64,000 nt of DNA from DUPQ01 sp022706885. Lineage in GTDB: Bacteria > Bacillota > Clostridia > DUPQ01. The DNA lies in assembly GCA_022706885.1 (NCBI GenBank), contig JAKJBR010000002.1, positions 1-64,000 on the forward strand. Reading direction: 5' to 3'. Below, one piece after another: positions 27,778-36,831 of the stretch. The stretch's first letter is position 1. The number at the start of each line of letters is the position of its first letter. Below the pieces are notes generated by a model. That model did no database searches. It was not told the origin of the DNA and saw only the letters and a list, made by a program, of their open reading frames with translations. Made by a program: the position numbers and the translations under genes.

Positions 27778-28770
27778 ATGACATTTTTAGAAAGAACAAT
27801 ACAAAGAGCCAAGAGTAATAAAAAGACCATAGTATTGCCGGAATCGGAAGACATAAGAACACTTAAGGCGGCATCGGTTGCACTGAAAGAAGGCATTGCC
27901 GATATAATTCTTTTAGGAAATAAAGAAAAAGTTAAGAAAAACGGCAAGGGCTTAAATATCCCCGAGGAAAAGATATTGGAAATAGATAAATTCGACAGAA
28001 TTGATGAATATGCAAATATGCTGTATCAGCTGAGAAAAGAAAAGGGTGTTACATTGGATATAGCATATAAGCTTTTGGAGAATCCGTTATACTTTGCCGT
28101 TATGATGGTAAAAATGGGCGATGCAGACGGAATGGTGGCAGGTGCGGTAAGCTCTACAAGTGATACCTTGAGGCCGGCTCTTCAGATACTGAGAACGGCA
28201 AAAGGAACCAAGATAGTCAGTGCATTTTTCATAATGTGTGTACCCGACTGCCAATACGGAGCAAACGGTGTGTTTGCATACGGAGATTCCGGTTTGGTGG
28301 AAAATCCCGATGCGGAGCAACTTTCCGAGATAGCCATTTCCACTGCAAAATCTTTTGAGCTGCTAGTGGAAGAACAGCCGGTTGTGGCAATGCTCAGTTA
28401 TTCCACATACGGAAGTGCAAAATCCGAATTGACCGAGAAAGTTATTCAGGCTACCAAATTGGCAAAGGAAAAAGCTCCCGAGCTGCTGCTGGACGGCGAA
28501 CTGCAGGTAGACGCAGCCGTAGTAAAAGAGATAGGTCAGAGAAAAGCACCGGGAAGTTCTGTTGCAGGCAAAGCAAATGTAATGATTTTCCCCAATCTGG
28601 ATGCGGGCAATATAGCATATAAATTAACCGAAAGACTGGCAAAGGCGGAAGCTTACGGTCCTCTGCTTCAGGGAATAGCCAAACCGGTTAACGATTTATC
28701 CAGAGGCTGCACGGCGGAAGATATAGTGGGAGTTATTGCAATAACGGCGGTTCAGGCACAGAGTGTTTAA
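27778..28770 (+). CDS. pta: Phosphate acetyltransferase
   Basis: Converts acetyl-CoA and phosphate to acetyl phosphate, the first step of ATP-yielding acetate formation. 330 residues, the short single-domain type. Typical blocks: VLPESEDIRTLKAA, DADGMVAGAVSSTSDTLRPA (around 117-135), SYSTYGSAKS, ELQVDAAV, and the end QGIAKPVNDLSRGC. GAGGTGG precedes the ATG by seven bases. Forms an operon with ackA, 25 nt downstream. Confidence 0.97.
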   Translation: MTFLERTIQRAKSNKKTIVLPESEDIRTLKAASVALKEGIADIILLGNKEKVKKNGKGLNIPEEKILEIDKFDRIDEYANMLYQLRKEKGVTLDIAYKLLENPLYFAVMMVKMGDADGMVAGAVSSTSDTLRPALQILRTAKGTKIVSAFFIMCVPDCQYGANGVFAYGDSGLVENPDAEQLSEIAISTAKSFELLVEEQPVVAMLSYSTYGSAKSELTEKVIQATKLAKEKAPELLLDGELQVDAAVVKEIGQRKAPGSSVAGKANVMIFPNLDAGNIAYKLTERLAKAEAYGPLLQGIAKPVNDLSRGCTAEDIVGVIAITAVQAQSV

Positions 28771-28795
28771 TTTAATATATTAAGGTCAGGTAGAT

Positions 28796-29998
28796 ATGAA
28801 AGTACTAGTAATAAATACAGGCAGTTCTTCATTGAAGTATCAGATGATTGACAGCGAAAATGAAAAAATGCTGGCAAAAGGGTTATGTGAAAGAATAGGG
28901 CTGCCGAACGGTATTCATACATATACATGTGCGGACGGCTCATCAAGTACCGATGAATGCGTGATAAGTGACCATTCCCACGCATTTAAGTTAATGCTGG
29001 ATGCTTTAGTATGTCCCGGAAAAGGAGTATTGAAGAGCATATCGGAAATAGATGCGGTAGGGCACAGGATAGTACATGGCGGTGAGCGATTTACCAAGCC
29101 CGCTTTAATAGATGAGGATGTAATAAAGGCGATAGAGGATTGCGTGGATCTTGCGCCGTTGCATAACCCTGCGGGGATATTGGGAATAAGAGTGTGTCAG
29201 AAGGTATTGAAAAATGTGCCTATGGTGGCTGTTTTTGATACCGCATTTCATCATACCATACCCGATTATGCATATATGTACGCTATTCCTTATGAAATGT
29301 ATGAGAAATACAGAGTACGTAAATATGGATTCCACGGCACCAATCACAAGTATGTGGCTCAGAGAGCGGCGGAATTAATGGACAGACCTCTGGATAAGAT
29401 AAAGATAGTATCCTGCCATCTGGGAAGCGGAGCTTCCATATGTGCTATTGACAGAGGAAAATCCATAGATACTTCCATGGGATTCACACCGCTTTCGGGA
29501 TTGGCTATGGGAACCAGAAGCGGCACCATAGATCCGTCCATAATCTCCTTCATAATGGAAAAGAAGAATATGACGGTGGAGGAAGTCAATTATTATTTAA
29601 ACAATAAATCCGGCTTATTGGGAGTATCGGGAATAAGCAGTGATTTTCGGGATCTTGTCAAAGCAAGAAACGAAGGCAATAAAAGAGCTGCACTGGCACT
29701 GGCCATATTTGCTTACAGAGTTAAAAGATATGTATGTGAATATGTGGGAGTAATGGGAGGAATAGATGCTTTGGTATTTACCGCAGGTGTGGGTGAAAAC
29801 AATGCATACATAAGAGAGCTTATAACCAAGAATCTTGACATATTCGGAATAAAAATGGACAGAAGGAAGAATAACAACGCAAAAGGCGAAACCGATGTAA
29901 GCAGAGACCGATCCAATGTAAGGATACTGATAATTCCGGCAAATGAGGAATTGGAGATAGCCAGACAGTGTAAAAGCCTGCTGGAAGACGGTAAGTAA
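28796..29998 (+). CDS. ackA: Acetate kinase
   Basis: Makes acetate and ATP from acetyl phosphate. 400 residues with the N-terminal signature VLVINTGSSSLKYQ, VGHRIVHGGE, VAVFDTAFHHTIP, the second signature around RKYGFHGTNHKYV and HLGSGAS. GTRSGTIDP and FTAGVGENN complete the set. With pta it gives substrate-level phosphorylation, fitting an anaerobic fermenter. Confidence 0.97.
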   Translation: MKVLVINTGSSSLKYQMIDSENEKMLAKGLCERIGLPNGIHTYTCADGSSSTDECVISDHSHAFKLMLDALVCPGKGVLKSISEIDAVGHRIVHGGERFTKPALIDEDVIKAIEDCVDLAPLHNPAGILGIRVCQKVLKNVPMVAVFDTAFHHTIPDYAYMYAIPYEMYEKYRVRKYGFHGTNHKYVAQRAAELMDRPLDKIKIVSCHLGSGASICAIDRGKSIDTSMGFTPLSGLAMGTRSGTIDPSIISFIMEKKNMTVEEVNYYLNNKSGLLGVSGISSDFRDLVKARNEGNKRAALALAIFAYRVKRYVCEYVGVMGGIDALVFTAGVGENNAYIRELITKNLDIFGIKMDRRKNNNAKGETDVSRDRSNVRILIIPANEELEIARQCKSLLEDGK

Positions 29999-30010
29999 AG
30001 GAAAATTGTC

Positions 30011-30060
30011 TTGACAAGGCATAAGAGATAACCATATAATAGCACTTGTCGGTTTTTTTT
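30011..30060 (+). promoter_or_regulatory. Overlapping promoter of yceD-rpmF and possible ackA terminator
   Basis: TTGACA (30011-30016), 18-bp spacer, TATAAT (30035-30040) is the best consensus promoter in the window. The same segment holds GACAAG (30013-30018) and CTTGTC (30045-30050), followed by GG and eight T, which could fold as a loose terminator for ackA. Confidence 0.65.
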
Positions 30061-30072
30061 GAAAGGTATTAA

Positions 30073-30582
30073 ATGAAGATTGACATAACCGATATTATAG
30101 AGAGAGACGGTGCTGTAAAGCAATTTGCAACCGATATAAATAAGTTGAGTGACCGCAATACCGGCAGCGGTAAGTCAATTGTTGATGTACCGGGTGTTAT
30201 TCACATTGAAGGTGAGATATACAACCATGAAGGCATCCTGGACATTTCGGCACAAATCTTCGGGCAGTTGGAAGCGCAATGCTACAGATGCCTTGAAGAC
30301 ATTACTGCCCCTTTCTCTGTGCATATGGAAGAGACTTTTGAACGCGCGAACGGTTCAAAAAACCCGGATAACTACGAGTATTCCGGTCGTATACTGGATA
30401 TCTCCCAGGCGGTAATCGATTCCGTATATTTAAATATCCCCGACAGAATGTTGTGTAAGAGTAATTGTAAGGGATTGTGCCCTAAATGCGGAAGCAATCT
30501 CAACAAAAAGCAATGCGGATGCATTGAACAAAGCGAAGAGAACGGGAGATTTTCCGCTTTGAAGGATTTATTTAAAGAATAA
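30073..30582 (+). CDS. YceD/DUF177 family protein
   Basis: Protein of 169 residues of the YceD family, linked genetically to 23S rRNA accumulation in bacteria and plants. Visible marks are a CYRCLEDI motif (about 75) and a Cys-rich C-terminal stretch (CKSNCKGLCPKCGSN, then CGC) that suggests a bound metal. It is followed by rpmF after 24 nt, the near-universal arrangement of this family, and shares its promoter. Exact biochemical role is not known. Confidence 0.88.
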   Translation: MKIDITDIIERDGAVKQFATDINKLSDRNTGSGKSIVDVPGVIHIEGEIYNHEGILDISAQIFGQLEAQCYRCLEDITAPFSVHMEETFERANGSKNPDNYEYSGRILDISQAVIDSVYLNIPDRMLCKSNCKGLCPKCGSNLNKKQCGCIEQSEENGRFSALKDLFKE

Positions 30583-30606
30583 TGTTAGTAATGCAGGAGG
30601 TGTAAA

Positions 30607-30792
30607 ATGGCTGTACCCAAGCGTAAAGTATCAAAACAAAGACAACGTAAAAGAAGGACTTTCTATAAACTGGAAGAGCCCAATCTTGTCAGATGTTCAC
30701 AGTGTCATACTCTCAAACGTCAACACAGAGTATGTGACGAATGCGGATATTATGACGGAAAAGAAGTAATAAAAAAAGAAGAGGAAAAGTAA
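30607..30792 (+). CDS. rpmF: 50S ribosomal protein L32
   Basis: 61 residues starting MAVPKRKVSKQRQRKRR, with the zinc-binding form of L32: CSQC and CDEC. GCAGGAGGTG stands before the ATG. In many Firmicutes rpmF leads into plsX and fatty-acid genes; here a terminator follows. Confidence 0.98.
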   Translation: MAVPKRKVSKQRQRKRRTFYKLEEPNLVRCSQCHTLKRQHRVCDECGYYDGKEVIKKEEEK

Positions 30793-30800
30793 TGTTATAA

Positions 30801-30822
30801 GGCGATGATATATCGCCTTTTT
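30801..30822 (+). terminator. Terminator after rpmF
   Basis: GGCGAT (30801-30806) pairs with ATCGCC (30812-30817), then TTTTT. It ends only five bases before the next start codon. Confidence 0.85.
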
Positions 30823-30827
30823 GCTAT

Positions 30828-32165
30828 ATGGAAAACAAGGCAATTGCAATTAAACAGATATTGAAAGGAAGTTTAGCGAAGAGAGCCGGTATAAAACCCG
30901 GTGATTTTTTACTTTCGGTAAACGGCTTCGGTATAAAGGATATTTTCGATTACCAGTATCATATTTCCGATGAATCGGTTTTTTTGGAAATTATAAACGG
31001 CAAGACCGGAAAACTTGCAAGAGTGGAGATCAGAAAAGATATTGATGAGGATCTGGGAATTATCTTTGAAAAGGAACTTATAGATGACGAGAAAGTTTGT
31101 CATAACAAATGCATATTCTGTTTTATAGACCAGTTGCCCAAAGGTATGAGAGAAACGCTGTACTTCAAGGATGATGATGCCAGGCTTTCTTTTTTGACCG
31201 GAAACTATGTCACATTGACCAATATGTCGTATGAAGAAATTAACAGGATAGCTGCAATGCATTTATCTCCCATAAACATATCGGTACACACCACCGACCC
31301 CGAATTGAGATGTACCATGCTTAACAACAGACATGCCGGGGATGTGCTGGATAAAATGGCGGTACTTGCAGAAGCGGGAACAGACTTAAATTGCCAGATA
31401 GTACTGTGTAAGAATGTAAACGATAAGGCTCATTTAGACAGAACAATAAAGGACCTTTCATGTATAGGACAGCCGCTTAAAAGCATTTCCGTGGTACCCG
31501 CAGGGCTTACCCGTTACAGGGACGGGCTGTATCCGTTGGAGCCGTTTACCGAAGAAGAATGTATTCAGGTTATAAATCAGGTACAAAAACATCAGAAAGT
31601 ATTTAAAGAGAAGTCGGGATATAACCTTGTTTATGCGGCGGATGAATTTTATATAAAAGCCGGCTTGGAGCTTCCTTCTTTCGGAGAATATGATGATTTT
31701 TATCAGATAGAAAACGGTGTAGGATTGATGACACACTTCATACACGATGCAAAAAATTATCTTGAAGAGATATCAAACAGCAAAAAACTTCTTAAAAGGG
31801 CGGAGAAAAACACAAAGCACAAAAGTATAGCGACCGGAGTGCTGGCTTATCCTTTTATAAAAGAACTTACGGATAAAGTTCGTATGTACGCAAAGAATAT
31901 GAAAATCGATGTATATGAGATTAAAAACAATTTCTTCGGAGAGAATATAACGGTGACCGGACTGCTGACAGGACAGGACATTTCGGAACAATTGCAAGGA
32001 AAAGAACTAGGGGAGCAGCTCCTCATTTCCCGTACCATGCTGAAGGCAAGCGATGAACATTTTCTTGATGATATGTCCTACAAACAACTCGGCAAGAAAC
32101 TCAAGACGACAGTTACCGTTACGGACAATAACGGAGAAGAATTCATAAAGACACTTATAAAATAG
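30828..32165 (+). CDS. DUF512 family PDZ/radical-SAM-like protein
   Basis: Protein of 445 residues: N-terminal PDZ-like domain (about 1-70, GSLAKRAGIKPGDFLLSVNG), a CxxxCxxC motif (C91, C95, C98 in CHNKCIFC) as in radical SAM enzymes, a TIM-barrel-like centre (LTNMSYEEINR, ISVHTTDPELR, LNCQIVLCKNVND) and C-terminal DUF512 with ENITVTGLLTGQD. Function is unknown, but the gene is a constant neighbour of der in Clostridia, suggesting a link to ribosome or RNA maturation. The start has no Shine-Dalgarno site and lies five bases after the T-run of the rpmF terminator; no better start exists before the PDZ domain. Confidence 0.82.
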   Translation: MENKAIAIKQILKGSLAKRAGIKPGDFLLSVNGFGIKDIFDYQYHISDESVFLEIINGKTGKLARVEIRKDIDEDLGIIFEKELIDDEKVCHNKCIFCFIDQLPKGMRETLYFKDDDARLSFLTGNYVTLTNMSYEEINRIAAMHLSPINISVHTTDPELRCTMLNNRHAGDVLDKMAVLAEAGTDLNCQIVLCKNVNDKAHLDRTIKDLSCIGQPLKSISVVPAGLTRYRDGLYPLEPFTEEECIQVINQVQKHQKVFKEKSGYNLVYAADEFYIKAGLELPSFGEYDDFYQIENGVGLMTHFIHDAKNYLEEISNSKKLLKRAEKNTKHKSIATGVLAYPFIKELTDKVRMYAKNMKIDVYEIKNNFFGENITVTGLLTGQDISEQLQGKELGEQLLISRTMLKASDEHFLDDMSYKQLGKKLKTTVTVTDNNGEEFIKTLIK

Positions 32166-32255
32166 ATACACACACTTATAAACGGGCAATTCTTGAGAAA
32201 ACACCATGTATATGGTATTATTTATCCAGTTTATTTGAAAGGCGGAGCGGGGAAT

Positions 32256-33578
32256 TTGGCACAGCCGATAGTGGCCGTAGTGGGCAGACCTAATGTAGGT
32301 AAATCAGCATTTTTCAATTATCTGGCAGGCAGAAGGATATCCATAGTGGAAGATACCCCGGGTGTGACACGCGACAGAATATACACTAAATGCGATTGGT
32401 GCGGTCGGGAGTTTGTGCTTATCGATACCGGAGGTATAGAAATCGGTTCTTCGGACGAAATGTATAAACAAATGAAAAGACAGGCGGAAGTTGCCATTGA
32501 CACTGCCGACTTTATAATCTTCATGACCGATATAAAGAGCGGACTTACTGCGGGGGATAAGGAAGTTGCATCACTGCTACATAAATCGGGAAAGCCTGTG
32601 GTAATTGCGGTAAATAAAGCGGATTCGCCGGGAGAGCCTCCTGCGGAATTGTATGAATTCTATAACCTGGGACTGGCGGAAATATTTCCCATATCGGCTA
32701 TGCACGGACTGGGAATAGGCGAACTTTTAGACTATGTTATGGAGCATCTTCCCGATATTCAGGAGCAATCGGATGATGACAGTATACATGTGGCAATAAT
32801 AGGTAAACCCAACTCGGGCAAATCTTCTTTACTGAACAGAATAACCGGAGAAGAGCGGGCCATTGTCAGTCCCGTTGCCGGAACCACACGCGATGCTTTG
32901 GATTCATTGGTGATAAGGGAGGAAAAGAAATATACCTTTATCGATACGGCCGGTATCAGGCGAAGCAGTAAGATATTTTCCGACATAGAAAAGTACAGTA
33001 TCATAAGAGCCTGGTCGGCCATCGAACGATCGGATGTATGCATACTTATCGTGGATGCATCGGAAGGGATTACCGAACAGGATTCCAAGATAGCGGGATT
33101 TGCCCATGAACAGGGTAAAGCTGCAATTGTCGCATTGAACAAGTGGGACCTTGTGGAAAAAGACAACAAGACCTATCAGAAATTCGTAAATTCCGTCAGG
33201 GCGGAGTTGCCGTTCATGCAATATGCTCCGGTCATATCTATTTCATCACTTACCGGAAAACGAGTGGAGAATCTGTTTCCGCTCATAGACAAAGTATATG
33301 AAAATGCAAACAGAAGAATATCCACAGGGGTACTGAATGATGTTCTCAATGATGCAATAGCTATGGTTCAGCCGCCGTCGGATAAAGGAAAACTTTTAAG
33401 AATTTACTACATGACTCAGGTATCGACACAACCGCCTACATTTGTTATCTTTGTAAACAGTAAGGATCTCATGCACTTTTCCTATGAAAGATATCTGACC
33501 AACACACTAAGAGATACGTTTGATTTTGAAGGTACACCTATAAGGTTTATAATACGGGAGCGAGGTAAAGAGAATTGA
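32256..33578 (+). CDS. der: Ribosome-assembly GTPase Der (EngA)
   Basis: Tandem-GTPase needed for 50S assembly, about 440 residues. First G domain: VVGRPNVGKSAFFN, DTGGIEIG, NKAD. Second: IIGKPNSGKSSLLN, DTAGIRR, NKWD. A KH-like C-terminal domain (about 350-440) ends the protein. The family begins right before PIVAVVGRP, so TTG at 32256 with GGAGCGGGG upstream is taken as the start. An in-frame TTG at 32193 would add 21 residues without family support. The stop overlaps the plsY start by four bases. Confidence 0.95.
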   Translation: MAQPIVAVVGRPNVGKSAFFNYLAGRRISIVEDTPGVTRDRIYTKCDWCGREFVLIDTGGIEIGSSDEMYKQMKRQAEVAIDTADFIIFMTDIKSGLTAGDKEVASLLHKSGKPVVIAVNKADSPGEPPAELYEFYNLGLAEIFPISAMHGLGIGELLDYVMEHLPDIQEQSDDDSIHVAIIGKPNSGKSSLLNRITGEERAIVSPVAGTTRDALDSLVIREEKKYTFIDTAGIRRSSKIFSDIEKYSIIRAWSAIERSDVCILIVDASEGITEQDSKIAGFAHEQGKAAIVALNKWDLVEKDNKTYQKFVNSVRAELPFMQYAPVISISSLTGKRVENLFPLIDKVYENANRRISTGVLNDVLNDAIAMVQPPSDKGKLLRIYYMTQVSTQPPTFVIFVNSKDLMHFSYERYLTNTLRDTFDFEGTPIRFIIRERGKEN

Positions 33579-34195
33579 ATATTTTACTGCATGTAATATC
33601 GGCTGTTTTCGGATACTTGGTGGGTTCTTTGAACTCCGCCATACTGGTTTCACGCTTTTATAAAAAAGATATAAGGAATGAGGGCAGTAAAAATGCGGGT
33701 CTTACAAATGTGTTGAGAGTTTTGGGCAAAAAGGCTGCGATAGCGGTACTTTTGCTGGATTTGCTTAAAGGAGTTATAACCACCGGTTTGGGATATATAT
33801 TAGTTAAAGACCAACTGTCCGGTGCACTTGTAGCCGGTATATTTACCGTCATAGGACATATATTTCCCGTGTTCTTTAAATTCAAGGGCGGAAAAGGCAT
33901 ACTGATTTCACTTTCCGTGCTACTGATGACCGACTGGAGAGTGGCACTTATAGGGCTGGGGATATTTATAATAATAGTGGGGCTGACGAGATATGTCTCC
34001 TTAGGTTCCATTACCGCAATGTTTCTTTCTCCGCTATTTGCATGGTTGCTTAATCATGAGCCTTTCTTTATCATATCAATGGGCTTTTTAGCCGCTCTTA
34101 CCATATTCATGCACAGAAGTAATGTCAAGAGACTGCTGAACGGTACCGAAAACAAACTGTCTTTCAACAAGACCGGAAACGGGGAAGGTAAATGA
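33575..34195 (+). CDS. plsY: Acyl-phosphate:glycerol-3-phosphate acyltransferase PlsY
   Basis: First acylation of glycerol-3-phosphate in phospholipid synthesis, using acyl phosphate. 206 residues with five or so membrane spans and the three PlsY motifs: GSLNSAILVSRFY with EGSKNAGLTNVLR, GHIFPVFFKFKGGKGI, and the late RYVSLGS/HRSNVKRLLNG segment. Starts with TTG inside the der stop (TTGA overlap), and its own stop overlaps the lplA start (ATGA). The neighbours gpsA and spoIVA seen in relatives are not here. Confidence 0.95.
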   Translation: MNILLHVISAVFGYLVGSLNSAILVSRFYKKDIRNEGSKNAGLTNVLRVLGKKAAIAVLLLDLLKGVITTGLGYILVKDQLSGALVAGIFTVIGHIFPVFFKFKGGKGILISLSVLLMTDWRVALIGLGIFIIIVGLTRYVSLGSITAMFLSPLFAWLLNHEPFFIISMGFLAALTIFMHRSNVKRLLNGTENKLSFNKTGNGEGK

Positions 34196-35193
34196 GCAAC
34201 CTCATTGTTATAAACACCTCATTCAATCCGTGGTATAACCTTGCACTGGAAGAATATCTTTTAGATAAAGTAACCGATTACGATAACATATTGTTTCTCT
34301 GGCAGAATGCCAATACGGTAGTAATAGGCAGAAATCAGAATGCCTGGAGAGAATGCCGCACGGAACTGTTGGAATCGGAAGGCGGGAAACTGGCAAGACG
34401 GTCCACGGGAGGGGGAGCGGTTTATCACGATGCGGGTAATCTGAATTTCTCTTTTATACTTCCCAGAAGCAGTCAGGATTTTCTTATACAAGCAGGTATA
34501 ATAACTAAAGCGGTCGGTAAATTCGGTATAAATGCATATGTCAACGGAAGAAATGACATAGTTACGGATCAAGGCAAATTCTCCGGAAATGCTTTTACAT
34601 ACAGAAAAAACAGAGCCTTGCATCACGGAACGGTGCTTGTGGATGTAGACCGGGAGAAATTGGGCAGATACCTGCAGGTCAGCAAAGAAAAAATGCAAAT
34701 AAAAGGCATTAAAAGCGTGCGAAGCAGGATTGTCAATCTAAAAGAATATGACAGCGGCATAACGGTGGAGCGGGTACGTGAAGCAATAATGCAGGCTTTT
34801 GTTGAAGAGTTCGGTCAATGCGAGATATTTGACTGCTCAAAAGAGATAGATATATTTGACCGCAAATTCGACATGGCGGAAGTGCACAGAACATATGAAA
34901 TATATTCCTCCTGGGAGTTCAGATACGGTGAAGCACCCAAGTTTGATATAGAGTGGGCAAACAGATTTTCCTGGGGAGAGGTGGTCATTCATCTTACATT
35001 AAAAAACGGTGTTATAATTAAAAGCAGGATATATTCCGATGCTTTGGACGAGCTGTTTATAGCTAATATACGTCAATGTTTCGACAATGTACCTTTTAAG
35101 AAAAAAGATATGGCAGATGCCGTGCTGAAACGACATCCCGACTCAACGATGGCAAAAGACATTGCGGAATATATTCTAAGTAAGGAGATGTAA
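34192..35193 (+). CDS. lplA: Lipoate--protein ligase A
   Basis: Attaches lipoate (or a related octanoyl-type acid) to lysine of acceptor proteins such as GcvH or 2-oxoacid dehydrogenase E2. 333 residues: N-terminal catalytic domain with ARRSTGGGAVYHDAGNLNFSF (around 65-85), the Lys region SGNAF and HHGTVLVDVD; the C-terminal accessory domain (about 250-333) is present. It is inserted, with four-base and one-base overlaps, between plsY and mrnC. No lipoylated protein or lipoate-dependent complex is encoded in the window. Confidence 0.93.
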   Translation: MSNLIVINTSFNPWYNLALEEYLLDKVTDYDNILFLWQNANTVVIGRNQNAWRECRTELLESEGGKLARRSTGGGAVYHDAGNLNFSFILPRSSQDFLIQAGIITKAVGKFGINAYVNGRNDIVTDQGKFSGNAFTYRKNRALHHGTVLVDVDREKLGRYLQVSKEKMQIKGIKSVRSRIVNLKEYDSGITVERVREAIMQAFVEEFGQCEIFDCSKEIDIFDRKFDMAEVHRTYEIYSSWEFRYGEAPKFDIEWANRFSWGEVVIHLTLKNGVIIKSRIYSDALDELFIANIRQCFDNVPFKKKDMADAVLKRHPDSTMAKDIAEYILSKEM

Positions 35194-35585
35194 TGTTTTT
35201 TAAGGATTTGCATATTAAAGATATTGCCGATATACCGGTTTTAAGTCTGGCTTACATAGGTGATGCCGTATACGATCTTTATGTAAGGGAGCATCTTTTG
35301 GCAAAGGGATGCTTCAAGCCTACCGATCTTCATAAAATGGCGGTCGTTTATGTAAATGCAAAAGGTCAGAAACAGAGTCTTATGAAGATAATGGATATTT
35401 TGACGGAAAAAGAATTAAACTGTGTGCAAAGAGGCCGAAATGCCAAACCCAGAAGCAAACCTAAGAATGCCGATGCCGCAGACTATTCCTACGCTACCGC
35501 TTTAGAGGCTCTTGTGGGATACCTTTATATCAACAAAGAATACGAAAGGCTTGATTACCTGTTGGGTATCATGTTGGATATATGA
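35193..35585 (+). CDS. mrnC: Mini-ribonuclease III
   Basis: RNase III-like nuclease of 130 residues without the double-strand RNA-binding domain, which trims 23S rRNA ends in Firmicutes. Signature ALAYIGDAVYDLYVREHL is close to the family norm (here LSLAYIGDAVYD), and the second acidic stretch ADAADYSYATALEALVGYLY is clear. TAATG overlap with lplA, ATGA overlap with rlmB. Usually follows cysS; here it follows lplA. Confidence 0.96.
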   Translation: MFFKDLHIKDIADIPVLSLAYIGDAVYDLYVREHLLAKGCFKPTDLHKMAVVYVNAKGQKQSLMKIMDILTEKELNCVQRGRNAKPRSKPKNADAADYSYATALEALVGYLYINKEYERLDYLLGIMLDI

Positions 35586-36322
35586 TGGAAGAAAAAAATA
35601 CCGTTATAGCGGGAAGAAATCCCGTATTGGAAGCCTTAAAGAAGGATTGTCTCATAAGCCGGATACTGGTAAGTGTCGGTGAAAAAGAGGGGTCTATACT
35701 GAAAATACTTTCCGAAGCGAGAAAGAAGAATATTCCGGTAAAGCAGGTATCCAATACCAAGCTTGACTCCATTATTCCGGCTCATCAGGGTGTTGTGGCA
35801 TACATATCCCCGATTGAGTTTTATGAAATATCCGATCTTCTGGATGTTGCAAAAGAAAGAAAAGAGCCGCCCTTTATAGTAATACTGGATCAGATTGAGG
35901 ATGTGCATAATCTGGGAGCAATTGCCAGAAGTGCCGAAGCTGCGGGATGTCACGGCATTATAATCCCCCTTCACAGGTCGGCTCCCGTAAATGCCGCCGC
36001 AATGAAAGCCAGTGCAGGTGCCCTGTTGCATATAAAGGTGGCCAGAGTGACCAATCTAAATGCGGCTATAGAGCAGCTGAAGAAGCAAGGTTTATGGGTA
36101 TGCGGAACGGATAAGGATGCAAATAAGCAATATTATGATGCCGATCTGAAAGGACCGCTTGCCGTAGTTATAGGTTCCGAAGGAGCCGGTATGTCCAGGT
36201 TGGTGGCAAAGAACTGCGATTTTACCGTAAATATACCTTTATCGGGAAATATAACCAGCCTGAATGCATCATGTGCAGCGGCAATAGTAATATTTGAAGC
36301 CGTAAAGCAAAGAAAAGCGTAA
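35582..36322 (+). CDS. rlmB: 23S rRNA (guanosine-2'-O-)-methyltransferase RlmB (SpoU family)
   Basis: TrmH/SpoU-type knotted methyltransferase of 246 residues. It has an N-terminal RNA-binding domain (GRNPVLEAL) and the three SpoU motifs: NLGAIARSAEAAG, VIGSEGAGMSRL and IPLSGNITSLNASCAAAIVIFE. It methylates a guanosine in the 23S rRNA peptidyl-transferase region in known members. Two adjacent ATGs (35582, 35585) are possible. Third member of the conserved mrnC-rlmB-rae1-sigH order. Confidence 0.96.
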   Translation: MMEEKNTVIAGRNPVLEALKKDCLISRILVSVGEKEGSILKILSEARKKNIPVKQVSNTKLDSIIPAHQGVVAYISPIEFYEISDLLDVAKERKEPPFIVILDQIEDVHNLGAIARSAEAAGCHGIIIPLHRSAPVNAAAMKASAGALLHIKVARVTNLNAAIEQLKKQGLWVCGTDKDANKQYYDADLKGPLAVVIGSEGAGMSRLVAKNCDFTVNIPLSGNITSLNASCAAAIVIFEAVKQRKA

Positions 36323-36327
36323 AACCG

Positions 36328-36831
36328 ATGGAATACCTGTTTGTTGACGGTTACAATATAATAAACGCATGGTCGGATATATTTGACAAAAACAGCCCTC
36401 TTGAGGACAACAGGAAGGCATTGTGCGATATACTGTCCGATTATCAGGGTTATACCGGTTTTCGGATTGTAGTGGTCTTCGATGCGCATCTTGTACCGGA
36501 AGGTATAGGCTCGCTTATGCAGTATGATAAAATAAAGGTGGTGTTTACCAAAAGCAATCAGACTGCGGACAATTTCATTGAAAGATATGTGACCGAAGCA
36601 CGTTACAACAATAAAATAACGGTTGTCACCAACGACTATATGGAACAAAAGACTGTGTTGCACAAAGGTGCACTCAGAATGACGGCATCGGAATTACAAA
36701 GAGAGATAATAAAGAAAAGACAAAGCGCATCGGTGAGCGATAAACAATCCAACTTTATAATAGACAATCTGGATAATGAACAGAAAAGGAAACTGTTAAA
36801 GATAAAGCATGAAGACCGAAAAGATAAATAG
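36328..36831 (+). CDS. rae1: NYN-domain endoribonuclease, Rae1/YacP family
   Basis: 167-residue PIN/NYN-fold protein. It begins MEYLFVDGYNIINAW with the conserved first Asp, and continues with VVFDAH, TADNFIERY and VVTNDYMEQ, which supply the other acidic residues. Rae1 of Bacillus subtilis cuts mRNA in the ribosomal A site. The end overlaps the sigH start by 23 bases, an unusually long overlap that implies tight coupling. Confidence 0.92.
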   Translation: MEYLFVDGYNIINAWSDIFDKNSPLEDNRKALCDILSDYQGYTGFRIVVVFDAHLVPEGIGSLMQYDKIKVVFTKSNQTADNFIERYVTEARYNNKITVVTNDYMEQKTVLHKGALRMTASELQREIIKKRQSASVSDKQSNFIIDNLDNEQKRKLLKIKHEDRKDK

